Source: Phycisphaerae bacterium
GTDB lineage: Bacteria > Planctomycetota > Phycisphaerae > Phycisphaerales > SM1A02
Length of the DNA stretch: 57,124 nucleotides
NCBI GenBank assembly: GCA_002689385.1
Contig: NZFX01000005.1
Location: 1-57,124 of the forward strand
Direction of reading: 5' to 3'
Under the pieces are notes generated by a model. It searched no databases. It saw only the letters and a list, made by a program, of their open reading frames with translations, and was not told the origin of the DNA. A program made the position numbers and the translations under genes. Shown here piece after piece: positions 27,165-36,111 of this stretch; position 1 is the first letter of the stretch; each line of letters begins with the position of its first letter.

Positions 27165-27176
27165 TACAATAGACAA
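27165..27176 (+). promoter_or_regulatory. -10 element giving a leaderless ispH start
   Basis: TACAAT (27165-27170), then 6 bases to the ATG at 27177. Confidence 0.5.
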
Positions 27177-28148
27177 ATGCGAATAAAATTATCAAATCCA
27201 CGTGGATTCTGCGCTGGCGTTCGCATGGCGGTCGATATAGTCGATCAACTACTTGACGTAATAGGCGATCACGAAAAACTGTATGTGTATCATGAAATTG
27301 TCCATAATCGACACGTTGTAAAACGGTTACGAGACCGCGGGGCGCTTTTTGTAGAAACCATTAAAGAAATTCCAAGCAATGCAATCGTTGTATTCAGTGC
27401 CCATGGGGTAAGCCCAGAAGTAAAAAAGCAAGCCGCAGACAAACACCTCAAATGCATCGATGCTACTTGCCCTCTAGTTACAAAGGTCCATGCAGAGGCA
27501 ATTCGCTACGCTAAGAGAGGGTGGCAAATTCTACTCATCGGTCATAAGAATCACCAAGAAGTCGTAGGAACTCAAGGCGAGGCACCAAATGAAATTCAGA
27601 TTGTTGAAACTGTTAATGACATTTCAAATTTGAACATCGACGACCCATCTAAACTCGTATATCTAACGCAAACTACGCTAAGTACTGATGATGCAGAAAT
27701 CATAATTTCCGCGCTTCGATCTGCATTCCCAAAAATACATGCACCTCCTACAGATGATATTTGCTACGCAACAACTGAAAGACAAAATGCTGTCAGAGAA
27801 GATGCCGAAGGAGTCGATCTTGTGCTTGTTGTTGGCTCTAAAAACAGTTCCAATTCTGTTCGACTTACTGAGATATCAGAAAGTGTCGGAACCACCGCTC
27901 ACCTTATTGATGATGTGTCTGAGTTAAAACAAGAATGGTTCGAGAACATCAATAGTGTTCTCATCACAGCAGGTGCAAGTGCACCTGAACATCTGGTGTT
28001 AGAACTGATTAAACATCTAAGCACAACGTATGACGGCGTTCTTGAAGGAAATTCTGAATTCGACGAAGGGATGACTTTTTCTATGCCGCCATCACTAAAC
28101 ACTTTTTTACAATCTAAGACTATCACGATTGAAGGGAAACAAGTTTGA
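27177..28148 (+). CDS. ispH: 4-hydroxy-3-methylbut-2-enyl diphosphate reductase
   Basis: A 323-residue iron-sulfur enzyme performing the last step of the MEP isoprenoid pathway, making IPP and DMAPP from HMBPP. The three cluster cysteines are Cys12 (R-G-F-C-A-G-V), Cys98 (D-A-T-C-P-L-V) and Cys196 (D-I-C-Y-A-T-T). H-E-I-V-H-N, S-A-H-G-V and T-Q-T-T-L-S bind substrate. It overlaps rlmN by four bases (TTGA), so the two are co-translated. Confidence 0.96.
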   Translation: MRIKLSNPRGFCAGVRMAVDIVDQLLDVIGDHEKLYVYHEIVHNRHVVKRLRDRGALFVETIKEIPSNAIVVFSAHGVSPEVKKQAADKHLKCIDATCPLVTKVHAEAIRYAKRGWQILLIGHKNHQEVVGTQGEAPNEIQIVETVNDISNLNIDDPSKLVYLTQTTLSTDDAEIIISALRSAFPKIHAPPTDDICYATTERQNAVREDAEGVDLVLVVGSKNSSNSVRLTEISESVGTTAHLIDDVSELKQEWFENINSVLITAGASAPEHLVLELIKHLSTTYDGVLEGNSEFDEGMTFSMPPSLNTFLQSKTITIEGKQV

Positions 28149-29185
28149 ACGCTCAAAAAGTACACGCACTAGAACTTTTTCCACGAGATATCGATGCCAT
28201 TGTTGCTGAAATTGGTTTGCCAACTTTTGCGGGTAAGCAAGTGCTCGATTGGATTTATCAAAAGCAAGTTACGAGTGTTGATGAAATGTCAAACATTTCA
28301 AAAGAAAAACGAGAATTGCTTGCTGAACGGATTTATTTTCGGCGATCAAAGTGCCTCAAAACACAAAAAGCATCAGATGGCACAATCAAAAAACTCCTTG
28401 CATGGGACGATGGTTCAAAACAGACAGAAACAGTAATGATTCCCGCAAAGGAAAGACGGACTGCATGTGTTTCAAGCCAAGTGGGATGTCCAGTGAAGTG
28501 CACTTTTTGTGCATCAGGACTTGACGGTCTTGAAGGAAGCCTCGATGTTGGGCAAATCGTTGAACAAGTGGTCGCACTTGGCGGAAACGACATTTCAAAC
28601 ATTGTATTCATGGGAATGGGCGAACCACTTGCAAACTACAACGCAGTAACACGGGCAATACGAATACTCAATGCACCTTGGGGGTTGGGCATAGGCGCAA
28701 GGAAAATTACTGTTTCAACTGTTGGCTTACCTGTTGCTATAGAAAAACTTGCAACTTTTGACATACCAGTAACGTTGGCACTGAGTTTGCACGCGCCCAA
28801 TGACGAGGTACGACAAAAACTTATTCCATGGGCGCGTTTTGCAGCTATTGAAGACATTCTAAAATCATGCAACAACTACTTTGAATCAACCGGCCGAGAA
28901 ATCACGCTTGAATATTTATTGCTAGGCGGGGTCAACGACCGAACAGTAGATGCAAAAGAACTCATCGGTCTTTGCCGAACATTGCGATGCAATGTAAATT
29001 TGATTCGCTATAACGAAGTATCAGAACTTGAATATAAAAGACCGAAAACAGAACAAGTTCGCAGGTTCCAAGAAATATTGACTAAGGCGGGTGTAAACAC
29101 ACATATTCGAGCAAGTCGCGGTAGAGATATTTCAGCAGCTTGTGGCCAGCTCAAACGAGAATACACACAGATTACTGCTGAATAA
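28145..29185 (+). CDS. rlmN: 23S rRNA/tRNA adenine C2-methyltransferase (RlmN)
   Basis: A 346-residue radical-SAM methyltransferase that methylates A2503 of 23S rRNA and A37 of some tRNAs. Cys115, Cys119 and Cys122 form the CxxxCxxC cluster motif. G-M-G-E-P-L-A-N-Y, S-T-V-G-L and S-L-H-A-P-N are family signatures, and the C-terminal S-A-A-C-G-Q-L carries the methyl-relay cysteine. The start is a TTG at 28145, overlapping the ispH TGA; no better in-frame ATG covers the N-terminal domain. Its 3' end overlaps the convergent gene by 14 bases. Confidence 0.95.
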   Translation: MNAQKVHALELFPRDIDAIVAEIGLPTFAGKQVLDWIYQKQVTSVDEMSNISKEKRELLAERIYFRRSKCLKTQKASDGTIKKLLAWDDGSKQTETVMIPAKERRTACVSSQVGCPVKCTFCASGLDGLEGSLDVGQIVEQVVALGGNDISNIVFMGMGEPLANYNAVTRAIRILNAPWGLGIGARKITVSTVGLPVAIEKLATFDIPVTLALSLHAPNDEVRQKLIPWARFAAIEDILKSCNNYFESTGREITLEYLLLGGVNDRTVDAKELIGLCRTLRCNVNLIRYNEVSELEYKRPKTEQVRRFQEILTKAGVNTHIRASRGRDISAACGQLKREYTQITAE

Positions 29186-32100
29186 TCTTTTTAATCTCTT
29201 CAAGGGAAGTAGTGTGCCACTTACTTTCTAGTGCAAGTTTATTCAGATTAGCAAAAACATCTACCCAATGATCGTAACAATCTGGGGATGTGATCGCATT
29301 ATTTATAGCATCAGAAATTGTTTCGCGAACCGCTTTATCTCTTTTATGTCCGCGCCATCTTCTAGGAACAAATCGACCAACACCTGAAACAAATACTGAT
29401 GACCAGTCGCTCGTGCGAAGGTCGACTTGCAATGACCACTTCCATAATCGCAAACGGAATCTCGATAAAAATCTTCGTTTTAAAGTATCACCACGAGAGT
29501 GCCGAACGTTTAACTGTTTTCGAATCCGCCGAAGTATTTCAGGACTCCTTGCTAAACGAGCTAGATAAATAGGATCCCGGATTAACATAGATTCAGCAAG
29601 TGGCAAAATCACATTGCGAGTAAGTTGACGGCCATTTTCAGCTGAGTCAACTTCATAAACCTTGCACAAGGCCTTGAGAAATTTGGTTGCCACTTCTTCC
29701 CCGCCCCAAAGCATACAACGACGAATTCCGTTCATTATATCTGTCAAAGACTGTCGGCCATCCACGCTCTCGTACAAACCAGGCAAAGATTGTCGACACT
29801 GCCTAAGTAATCTCTTGACGACTTCTGCATTTGCTACAGAACGCCCACCCTGTTTTTGTAAATCTCGTACACAACGCTTCTCTAGTTTAGCAAGATCGAC
29901 TTTTGTTTCCTCTGCAATTGGTTTCCAAGCATCGTCTGCTTCTATAGCTACACGGCGCCCAAACTCAAAAGCTTCTGCACTACGAGCAAAACCTTTTTTC
30001 TCTATCGCATGCACGGCAAGAAGCATTGCGTCTACTGTTGCCGGGATGTAACCCATCTGAAAAGCCATGCCCAGTTGCACAACATCTCCAAGTCGTTCAT
30101 TGTGAAAACGCACCCTTGCAAGTGAGGCAAAACCTCGGAGTATCAACTTCTCAGCGTTACAACATTTTGAGAGCGCGCGGTCGTCAAAAGGAACCAACGC
30201 ATTGTTTTCGTCTTTGATCTCTGTCTGATGTTCAAGTAAATCGATGTTCACAAGTGCAAAAGTTTTTGCACTTGTACTTACGCGCAAATTTCCCGCTGGA
30301 TCAATAGCACGCAGTACTTCCTCACGGTCCCAGCCCAACAATAGATCTGCTTCGCCCCAGGGAATCGACCCTATGAGTGGCCGATACGAATTTGTAGTCT
30401 GCTTTCGTGTATACAAAATCTGAGACCATGCACATCGACCTGGTCCAACAAATCGGTTATTACATTGAACCCGAATGTCGTACCCCATTTGTATCCCAGC
30501 ATGGATCAAAATATTTCCTACAACACCTGGCTGCGTGCCTCTTGACCCCGCAATGTGCACACGCCAATTTGGAGCAGAACCATGCAGAACTTTAGGCGGT
30601 GCAAGCCCAGCGGTACTTTTTGTAACCACTCGAACTGGTGGCTTACTCCTTGTAACTTCAACCCGTTCTAAAATAGGCCGAAGTGATATGCTCCACCGAC
30701 GGTAGTCGGGCTCTAACCACCGTGTTGACATCGATGTTTCTAAGGGCATTGCTGGCGTCGTAGTTTTTGTTTTCCAAGGATCAAAAGGAACTATCCGTAC
30801 TGGCGTAAGTTGCTCCATCGGGATAACGATGGCATGTTGCTGCCTGAAGCCAAGCTTATCGACTTGGGAAGCAACTTCAGCAAGGCGTCGTAAATCAAAC
30901 CGTGGATCTTCGCTATCCCGAACAACAATGACACTCACGCCATCTTTTGCAGATGCATTCTCGATTGCTTTATCAAGTTCTTCACCTTGGTCAATCGCAA
31001 CTTCTAGTACTTGCTTTCCATCATCGCTTTTGGATGGCAAAATTGCACTGATAAGCGACATTAGCGCGGACCCTATAGCAAAGTTTCGCCAAACAATAAT
31101 AACTCGTGTCTCATCTCGAGAAACTGCATACCGAAGAACATTGATGCCGCTATCTAAGAACCGATCTTCGCCCCATGTCTCAATAAAAATCTTAGAGCCC
31201 TCGCCATTTTTTACCGTAAAGCCATCGACCAAGACATGACTATTTGATTCAGAATGGCAAAGAACACGTTCAGCCATCGAACGCAATAAATCAAGAGCAC
31301 CCTTCGTTCCAAACTCCGTTCGTTTAGTTGGTTTTGCTTCAAGTAATGCAAATTCGGGTGATAGTAATTCACTAATGTTGGCTGAAGGGCTGACTTCTTT
31401 CAAAAGGTGCTGGGTTAGACGCGCCACCACAGAGGGATGAATCGCATTTACAGGAACAGGCACTGCTGGGCCTTCTGGAGTAAACGGTGGAAGCTGTTTG
31501 CCCCAAATTGAAGCAACTTCTCTGCCTTCACGGCGCATTGATTGGGCGATACGAATAATTTCTTGTTCAACTTCTCCCGGTCTTGGTTCAAGCACAACAA
31601 CGTGGCGGCAGCGAGAAAGCAACCGCTCAACAGGAAATTTATCGATTGGATGTACCAATCGTACGTTCAACATCGGAACTCTGCCTAACAATTGCAATTC
31701 ACTAACTAGGTACTTCAAAGATAAATCGGACTCGCCTAGAGTGATGAATCCAACCTCGACTTGTTCGCCTGGGCTAGGCAAGGTTCGCTGACGATTGAGT
31801 TCGAGTCGACGCCCCAAGTGCAACGGTGTTGTTGATTCAACTGTTGAAGAAAGTGCTTGATATGGATTTCCAGTTTTGCGAACTTCGGTTGCAGAGCTTG
31901 CAAGAAGGCGATGGTGAAGAAGCAATACAACCGGAGCACGAAGTGAATGAGAAAAAGAAACTGCAGCAGACGCACAATATTGAATCTCCGTCGAGTCACA
32001 TGGTTCAATGACTGAAATGCCCGCTTGTTTCGCACGTTCTCTTGGCAGTAACTGGCTAGCAAGGGCGGGATGATCTTCGACAACTAACACGATAGGATGA

Positions 32101-32375
32101 TCAGTAATCAAAACCCTGCAAAATTCATAGACCGAAGATATTTGCCTATTAGGCACAAAAACAATGGCAGGTTTCTCTTTTTCAATAGCAAGAACAACAC
32201 CTCGCTTTGCAGTTGGTACTGTTCTAAAGTTTTGATAATGAGCGAGACCATCGTAAAACGGTTCGCTTTCTGGTGCAAATAAACGCCACGATTCCTCAGC
32301 AGATACTGCTTCGATAATAGAAGGTAAGGGCCAAGTTAAAACTATCTCTGGTGCAGTTGCTGAACTTTCATGCAT
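29172..32375 (-). CDS. Indolepyruvate:ferredoxin-oxidoreductase-like protein with degenerate cofactor sites
   Basis: A 1067-residue protein with the domain order of fused 2-oxoacid (indolepyruvate) oxidoreductases. The regions are a pyrimidine-domain-like segment at about 60-190 (D-H-P-I-V-L-V-V-E-D-H-P, V-I-E-P-C-D-S-T-E, A-P-V-V-L-L-L-H-H-R), a transketolase-C-like domain at about 215-310 (V-E-V-G-F-I-T-L-G ... H-P-I-D-K-F-P ... V-V-V-L-E), a thiamine-diphosphate-domain-like segment at about 370-550 (G-E-D-R-F-L-D-S-G-I-N-V-L), a gamma-subunit-like domain at about 620-770, and a helical C-terminus. The expected motifs are absent: no C-x-G-C-P, no G-D-G...N thiamine site, no CxxCxxC clusters, and the G-x-G-G-x-G loop reads G-S-R-G-T-Q. 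ATG 32375 overlaps the upstream HAD stop as TGATG. Probably no longer an oxidoreductase; function unknown. Confidence 0.7.
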   Translation of the reverse strand: MHESSATAPEIVLTWPLPSIIEAVSAEESWRLFAPESEPFYDGLAHYQNFRTVPTAKRGVVLAIEKEKPAIVFVPNRQISSVYEFCRVLITDHPIVLVVEDHPALASQLLPRERAKQAGISVIEPCDSTEIQYCASAAVSFSHSLRAPVVLLLHHRLLASSATEVRKTGNPYQALSSTVESTTPLHLGRRLELNRQRTLPSPGEQVEVGFITLGESDLSLKYLVSELQLLGRVPMLNVRLVHPIDKFPVERLLSRCRHVVVLEPRPGEVEQEIIRIAQSMRREGREVASIWGKQLPPFTPEGPAVPVPVNAIHPSVVARLTQHLLKEVSPSANISELLSPEFALLEAKPTKRTEFGTKGALDLLRSMAERVLCHSESNSHVLVDGFTVKNGEGSKIFIETWGEDRFLDSGINVLRYAVSRDETRVIIVWRNFAIGSALMSLISAILPSKSDDGKQVLEVAIDQGEELDKAIENASAKDGVSVIVVRDSEDPRFDLRRLAEVASQVDKLGFRQQHAIVIPMEQLTPVRIVPFDPWKTKTTTPAMPLETSMSTRWLEPDYRRWSISLRPILERVEVTRSKPPVRVVTKSTAGLAPPKVLHGSAPNWRVHIAGSRGTQPGVVGNILIHAGIQMGYDIRVQCNNRFVGPGRCAWSQILYTRKQTTNSYRPLIGSIPWGEADLLLGWDREEVLRAIDPAGNLRVSTSAKTFALVNIDLLEHQTEIKDENNALVPFDDRALSKCCNAEKLILRGFASLARVRFHNERLGDVVQLGMAFQMGYIPATVDAMLLAVHAIEKKGFARSAEAFEFGRRVAIEADDAWKPIAEETKVDLAKLEKRCVRDLQKQGGRSVANAEVVKRLLRQCRQSLPGLYESVDGRQSLTDIMNGIRRCMLWGGEEVATKFLKALCKVYEVDSAENGRQLTRNVILPLAESMLIRDPIYLARLARSPEILRRIRKQLNVRHSRGDTLKRRFLSRFRLRLWKWSLQVDLRTSDWSSVFVSGVGRFVPRRWRGHKRDKAVRETISDAINNAITSPDCYDHWVDVFANLNKLALESKWHTTSLEEIKKIIQQ

Positions 32376-33247
32376 CACGAATTTGCCCCTGGGATAATCC
32401 AATTGTGCATCGCAGTCGCAAAGCCATGGTTGTCGTGATGATCAGCAATGACATGTGCAAACTGTTGTACATATTCGTTTGCATTTTTCATAACAATAGA
32501 AAGTCCAGCTTCACTAAGCACCTCTACATCATTCAAACCATCACCTATTGCTGCAATTTTATCTGCATCAATAGATTCACCCAAGTGCCGCTTAAGCATC
32601 GACCATTTGTTCACGTCATAGCCAAACACTTCAAGTAAGTGCGTCGAAGAACCTGTAGCTTCAGAGCAGGTCACGGCAGACCAATGTTGCAACTTCGCTC
32701 GACCTTCAAGGGAAGATTTCAGCCGTTTTGCAATGGGTAGTAACTCTTCTTCATTGGCAACTGCGCCGACTCGTAAAGTGTGTTCTGGCCATGGATCTTC
32801 ATCAATTGAGCTAACTTCAACAACAGCTACATTATGTGTTTCAAACCACCAGGTTGATGCATCATGCAGGGGTGCGTCGCCTACTAACACATAAGGAGAT
32901 TCGCAAATTGTTGAATCCTTAAGAAGTAACGATCGGTGCCCTGATGAAAGAACTTGCTCAGTTACCTCCTGCACAACAATGGTGTCAACAATCCCACGAG
33001 CCAGTGATTTGCCGTCAGTGCAAGTGAGCAAGGATCCTCCAGCCGAGATGCAAACCCCACTATGTTGCATGGCTTCGAGAATATGCTTGCACTCACCTAC
33101 GCTCCTGCCTGTAGCAACCACAATTTCAACTCCATGCTCACGGACAATATCCAAAGCATGTAAATTTTGATCTGACACTTCGCCTTGGCTACACAACAGC
33201 GTGCCATCTAAATCAAGTACTAAAACATCCCATTGCGAAGTTTTCAC
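32375..33247 (-). CDS. HAD-superfamily phosphatase, Cof type
   Basis: A 290-residue HAD hydrolase with a C2B cap. Motif I is L-V-L-D-L-D-G-T-L-L with nucleophile Asp and acid Asp, motif II lies in V-A-T-G-R-S, and motif IV is I-G-D-G-L-N-D-V-E-V-L. Members dephosphorylate sugar phosphates, PLP or similar metabolites; no specific substrate is evident. The start is GTG at 33247. Its stop overlaps the start of the next gene as TGATG, so it is translationally coupled to the oxidoreductase-like protein, an unusual partnership that may point to a shared task. Confidence 0.9.
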   Translation of the reverse strand: MKTSQWDVLVLDLDGTLLCSQGEVSDQNLHALDIVREHGVEIVVATGRSVGECKHILEAMQHSGVCISAGGSLLTCTDGKSLARGIVDTIVVQEVTEQVLSSGHRSLLLKDSTICESPYVLVGDAPLHDASTWWFETHNVAVVEVSSIDEDPWPEHTLRVGAVANEEELLPIAKRLKSSLEGRAKLQHWSAVTCSEATGSSTHLLEVFGYDVNKWSMLKRHLGESIDADKIAAIGDGLNDVEVLSEAGLSIVMKNANEYVQQFAHVIADHHDNHGFATAMHNWIIPGANS

Positions 33248-33361
33248 TCGTTATAAACTATGTTCTTAGAGCAATAAAGGCAACCCCTTCAAGAAAAGAC
33301 TTGCCTCATTACCTAATTTACCTTACTCTAATTATGTGAAAGTTCTTCTAGAGAATCGAAC

Positions 33362-34321
33362 ATGATTGAATCTGCTAAAAGCAGTATTTCATCTTCACTG
33401 GCAAGTTCACTCGAGCCTGTCTTGAAAAAACAAACACATAATCGAGTTGCCAATATACATTGGTTTCGCACAGACTGGCAACGAGGTGGTGCTTCTACCG
33501 GTTTTGCGACTTGGCAAAGTGATGATGGTAAAACAACTCCAGCAGTTATAAAACTACCTGTGAACCAAAAAGAACTTCTTTGGACTCGAAAACTCCAAGA
33601 ACAAAACGGCGTCGTACCGCACCTTTACGCAAGCGGCGAAAAGCTAAACGGGTATGACCTTGCTTGGATTATTATTGAACGTTTCCCTTACGGACCACTC
33701 GGCGGTCATTGGGATGATTCTAATATTACCCGTATTACAGAAGCCGCCGCCCGCTTCTCAAAAAAAGCATCGCTATTTCCGATTGACCAAGAAGGGAGAC
33801 GAGAAGATTGGAAAGTGTTGTTGAAGAATGCAAAAAAAAGCGTTCGCGACAATCGTATCCAAAACGAATCACAGTGGAAAAAAGCGCATTCTCTGCTTAC
33901 AAAAAAACTTAGCCAAGTTATTGAAATTTGGCGCGCGAGAAGAATTGACCAGTGGCTTCACGGAGATTTGCATTTAGCAAATGCAATGTGTCGATGCGAT
34001 GACCCTGATTCAAAAGTTGTGCTCATTGATTTAGCCGAGGTCCATGCTGGTCACTGGATTGAGGATGCAATCTATCTAGAACGCCAATTATGGGGACACA
34101 AAAGCCGCTTAAAAGCGACGAAACCCGTTTCAACTATGGCCACAGCAAGAAAAAATTTAGGTATGCGCGTTGATGACGATTACAATACGTTTGTCGATGT
34201 ACGACGGCTCATGCTCGCTGCGACCGCACCTGCATTTATGCAATCAGAAGGCGATCCAAGATATTTAACGTCTTGTTTAGAACAACTACAGAATGCACTC
34301 GACCGTCTTCGACTAAAATGA
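33362..34321 (+). CDS. Aminoglycoside-phosphotransferase-like kinase
   Basis: A 319-residue protein of the APH/choline-kinase fold. The catalytic loop H-G-D-L-H-L-A-N-A-M near residue 200 and the metal site V-V-L-I-D-L-A-E-V lie in the expected order. The second motif usually reads I-D-x-x; here I-D-L-A-E keeps the aspartate. It probably phosphorylates a small hydroxylated molecule; antibiotic resistance should not be assumed. The next gene, a sulfotransferase, begins 16 bases after the stop, suggesting a two-gene unit for modifying a common surface or secondary metabolite (inference). Confidence 0.8.
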   Translation: MIESAKSSISSSLASSLEPVLKKQTHNRVANIHWFRTDWQRGGASTGFATWQSDDGKTTPAVIKLPVNQKELLWTRKLQEQNGVVPHLYASGEKLNGYDLAWIIIERFPYGPLGGHWDDSNITRITEAAARFSKKASLFPIDQEGRREDWKVLLKNAKKSVRDNRIQNESQWKKAHSLLTKKLSQVIEIWRARRIDQWLHGDLHLANAMCRCDDPDSKVVLIDLAEVHAGHWIEDAIYLERQLWGHKSRLKATKPVSTMATARKNLGMRVDDDYNTFVDVRRLMLAATAPAFMQSEGDPRYLTSCLEQLQNALDRLRLK

Positions 34322-34337
34322 CGAAGATAGACCGAAG

Positions 34338-35297
34338 ATGTTCAAGGCAATACTCAATTCAATTCGTCCAGTTGCACGTTCCATAAAATATGGCAAACTA
34401 TTACAACGCGCAAAAAATGATGCAAAGAAGCAAAGCAACGCTGAACATACACCACCTGTTGCTTTCATACTTGGTTGCGGTCGATCAGGCACAACTATTT
34501 TAGGGAAGTTACTCAAAGAGAACAGCGAAGTGCTCTATCTCTTCGAACCGTACCATCTTTGGAAAACGGTTTGTTCTCAAACAGACATGGTGCAACTGTA
34601 TTCAAAGGAAGAAAGCAAAACACATTGTATTCTTGGGGCTGCAGATGACCACTCTGCCTCAAAACGTTTTAACGCGTGCATACAAGGCGAAATCCGTCGC
34701 TCAAAAAAGCTGAGCCCATGTGTTATCGAAAAAACCCCAATCAATGCGATGCGTCTCCCCTTTTTACATTCCTTAAGCCCTCATTCGAAGGTTCTCCATA
34801 TTGTTCGTAATGGTATTGATGTAGTTCGTTCAATTGAACGGCTCTCGAGTGCAAACTCATACCAAATGAGCGGCAAGGGTAATTGGAATCAATGGTGGGG
34901 TCGGGACCACTGCAAGTGGCACTCGCTTGTTGCAGACGCAAAAACAAATGGGTGGTTCGCAGACGAAGTCGAGCAATTGAGTTCAAACATAGAAGTGGGC
35001 GCACTTGAATGGCTGGTAAGTTTGAAAGAAATCGAAAAACACCGTCAACTATTTGGTGATAATCTTATTGAAATAAGATACGACCAACTGACCCAGAACC
35101 CAAATGCAGAGCTTACCCGCCTTTGCACCCATTTTGGGATTCAACCGTCTGTATCATGGCTCAACTATTGTTCAGAGCATCTTGACTCTGCTCGGAAAAA
35201 TGCGGGCAAAATGATAGTTTTACCCATCAAGATGTGCGAAGCTTTCAATGCGTTCCAGGAACAATACGACTTTGAAGGGCGAGCAACGACCGCCTGA
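34338..35297 (+). CDS. Sulfotransferase family protein
   Basis: A 319-residue PAPS-dependent sulfotransferase. The 5'-phosphosulfate loop is F-I-L-G-C-G-R-S-G-T-T-I-L-G near residue 40 and is followed by E-P-Y-H-L-W. The 3'-phosphate-binding region is H-I-V-R-N-G-I-D-V-V-R-S. I-R-Y-D-Q-L-T-Q-N-P marks the C-terminal third. It transfers sulfate from PAPS to a carbohydrate or other hydroxyl acceptor. Sulfated polysaccharides are prominent in marine planctomycete ecology, but the acceptor here is unknown. Confidence 0.88.
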   Translation: MFKAILNSIRPVARSIKYGKLLQRAKNDAKKQSNAEHTPPVAFILGCGRSGTTILGKLLKENSEVLYLFEPYHLWKTVCSQTDMVQLYSKEESKTHCILGAADDHSASKRFNACIQGEIRRSKKLSPCVIEKTPINAMRLPFLHSLSPHSKVLHIVRNGIDVVRSIERLSSANSYQMSGKGNWNQWWGRDHCKWHSLVADAKTNGWFADEVEQLSSNIEVGALEWLVSLKEIEKHRQLFGDNLIEIRYDQLTQNPNAELTRLCTHFGIQPSVSWLNYCSEHLDSARKNAGKMIVLPIKMCEAFNAFQEQYDFEGRATTA

Positions 35298-35355
35298 ATG
35301 ATTTCATTACCTTTGTTTCTATGCTAGTATGTACGATTCTAAAAGGAATCCCCAA

Positions 35356-36111
35356 ATGGACCAAGACCGATTAAAAGATATTCAAACGGCTGATCTTTCA
35401 GACAGCCAAGTAAACGAAGATTTCGTGCATTGGTTGAAAACCAAGGGGCCGAGTTACTTACTGATTGTGATGATTGTTATCGTGAGTTATTTGTTCTTCG
35501 TTCGTTACCAACAAGGCGAAACTGCTCATCGTGCAGAAGCTTGGATTGCTTACCTTGAAGCTCAAGCATCTGGACTTCCTGCTTCCCATGAAGATGTCGC
35601 AAAATCCTATGCTGATGTTGATTCCATCGAAGCACTTGGTTTACTTAGCGCAGGCGATGCATACTTAAAATCAATAGTGACTGGACTCGCAATCGGTAGT
35701 AATGCAGACATTACAACACCACTTGCCGAGGAAGACAAAACATTCTATCTTGAAAAAGCTGACAACTTGTATTCGATGGTGGTACAACTTGATGACAACA
35801 CACCTGCGTCTGCACTTATCACTATCAGTGCACTAAACGGTCGTGCTGCAATCGCCGAAGCTACTGGCGATGTTGTAACTGCACAAGGGTATTACAACAA
35901 TGTTATTGCTCGGATTTCAGACCAGTACCCTGCGCTTGCCAATCAGGCACAAAGTAGAATCGATACCCTCGGTGCTTTGACAAGTGCTATTTTGTTACCC
36001 ACTGATGCCGAAGTATCTGCTCGAAATGCTCAAATTGTTCCTCGCGAAACTGCACCAACCAATACTTCCATTGATGGACTCTCTGATTTAACTAACTCAG
36101 ACGATCAATAA
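35356..36111 (+). CDS. Single-pass membrane protein, YfgM-like
   Basis: A 251-residue protein with a cytosolic N-terminus containing V-N-E-D-F-V-H-W-L-K-T-K-G, one transmembrane helix at about residues 36-55 (Y-L-L-I-V-M-I-V-I-V-S-Y-L-F-F-V) and an extracytoplasmic helical, TPR-like domain rich in Ala. The layout matches YfgM/ancillary SecYEG-translocon-type proteins, but identity is not certain. ATG 35356 follows AAAAGGA and is chosen over the ATG at 35329. The pseudouridine synthase gene starts at the very next base after its stop. Confidence 0.7.
   Translation: MDQDRLKDIQTADLSDSQVNEDFVHWLKTKGPSYLLIVMIVIVSYLFFVRYQQGETAHRAEAWIAYLEAQASGLPASHEDVAKSYADVDSIEALGLLSAGDAYLKSIVTGLAIGSNADITTPLAEEDKTFYLEKADNLYSMVVQLDDNTPASALITISALNGRAAIAEATGDVVTAQGYYNNVIARISDQYPALANQAQSRIDTLGALTSAILLPTDAEVSARNAQIVPRETAPTNTSIDGLSDLTNSDDQ

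Noticed and set aside
33362-34321. Calling the APH-like gene an antibiotic resistance gene
   Set aside because: The fold is shared by many metabolic kinases and the context shows no resistance features.
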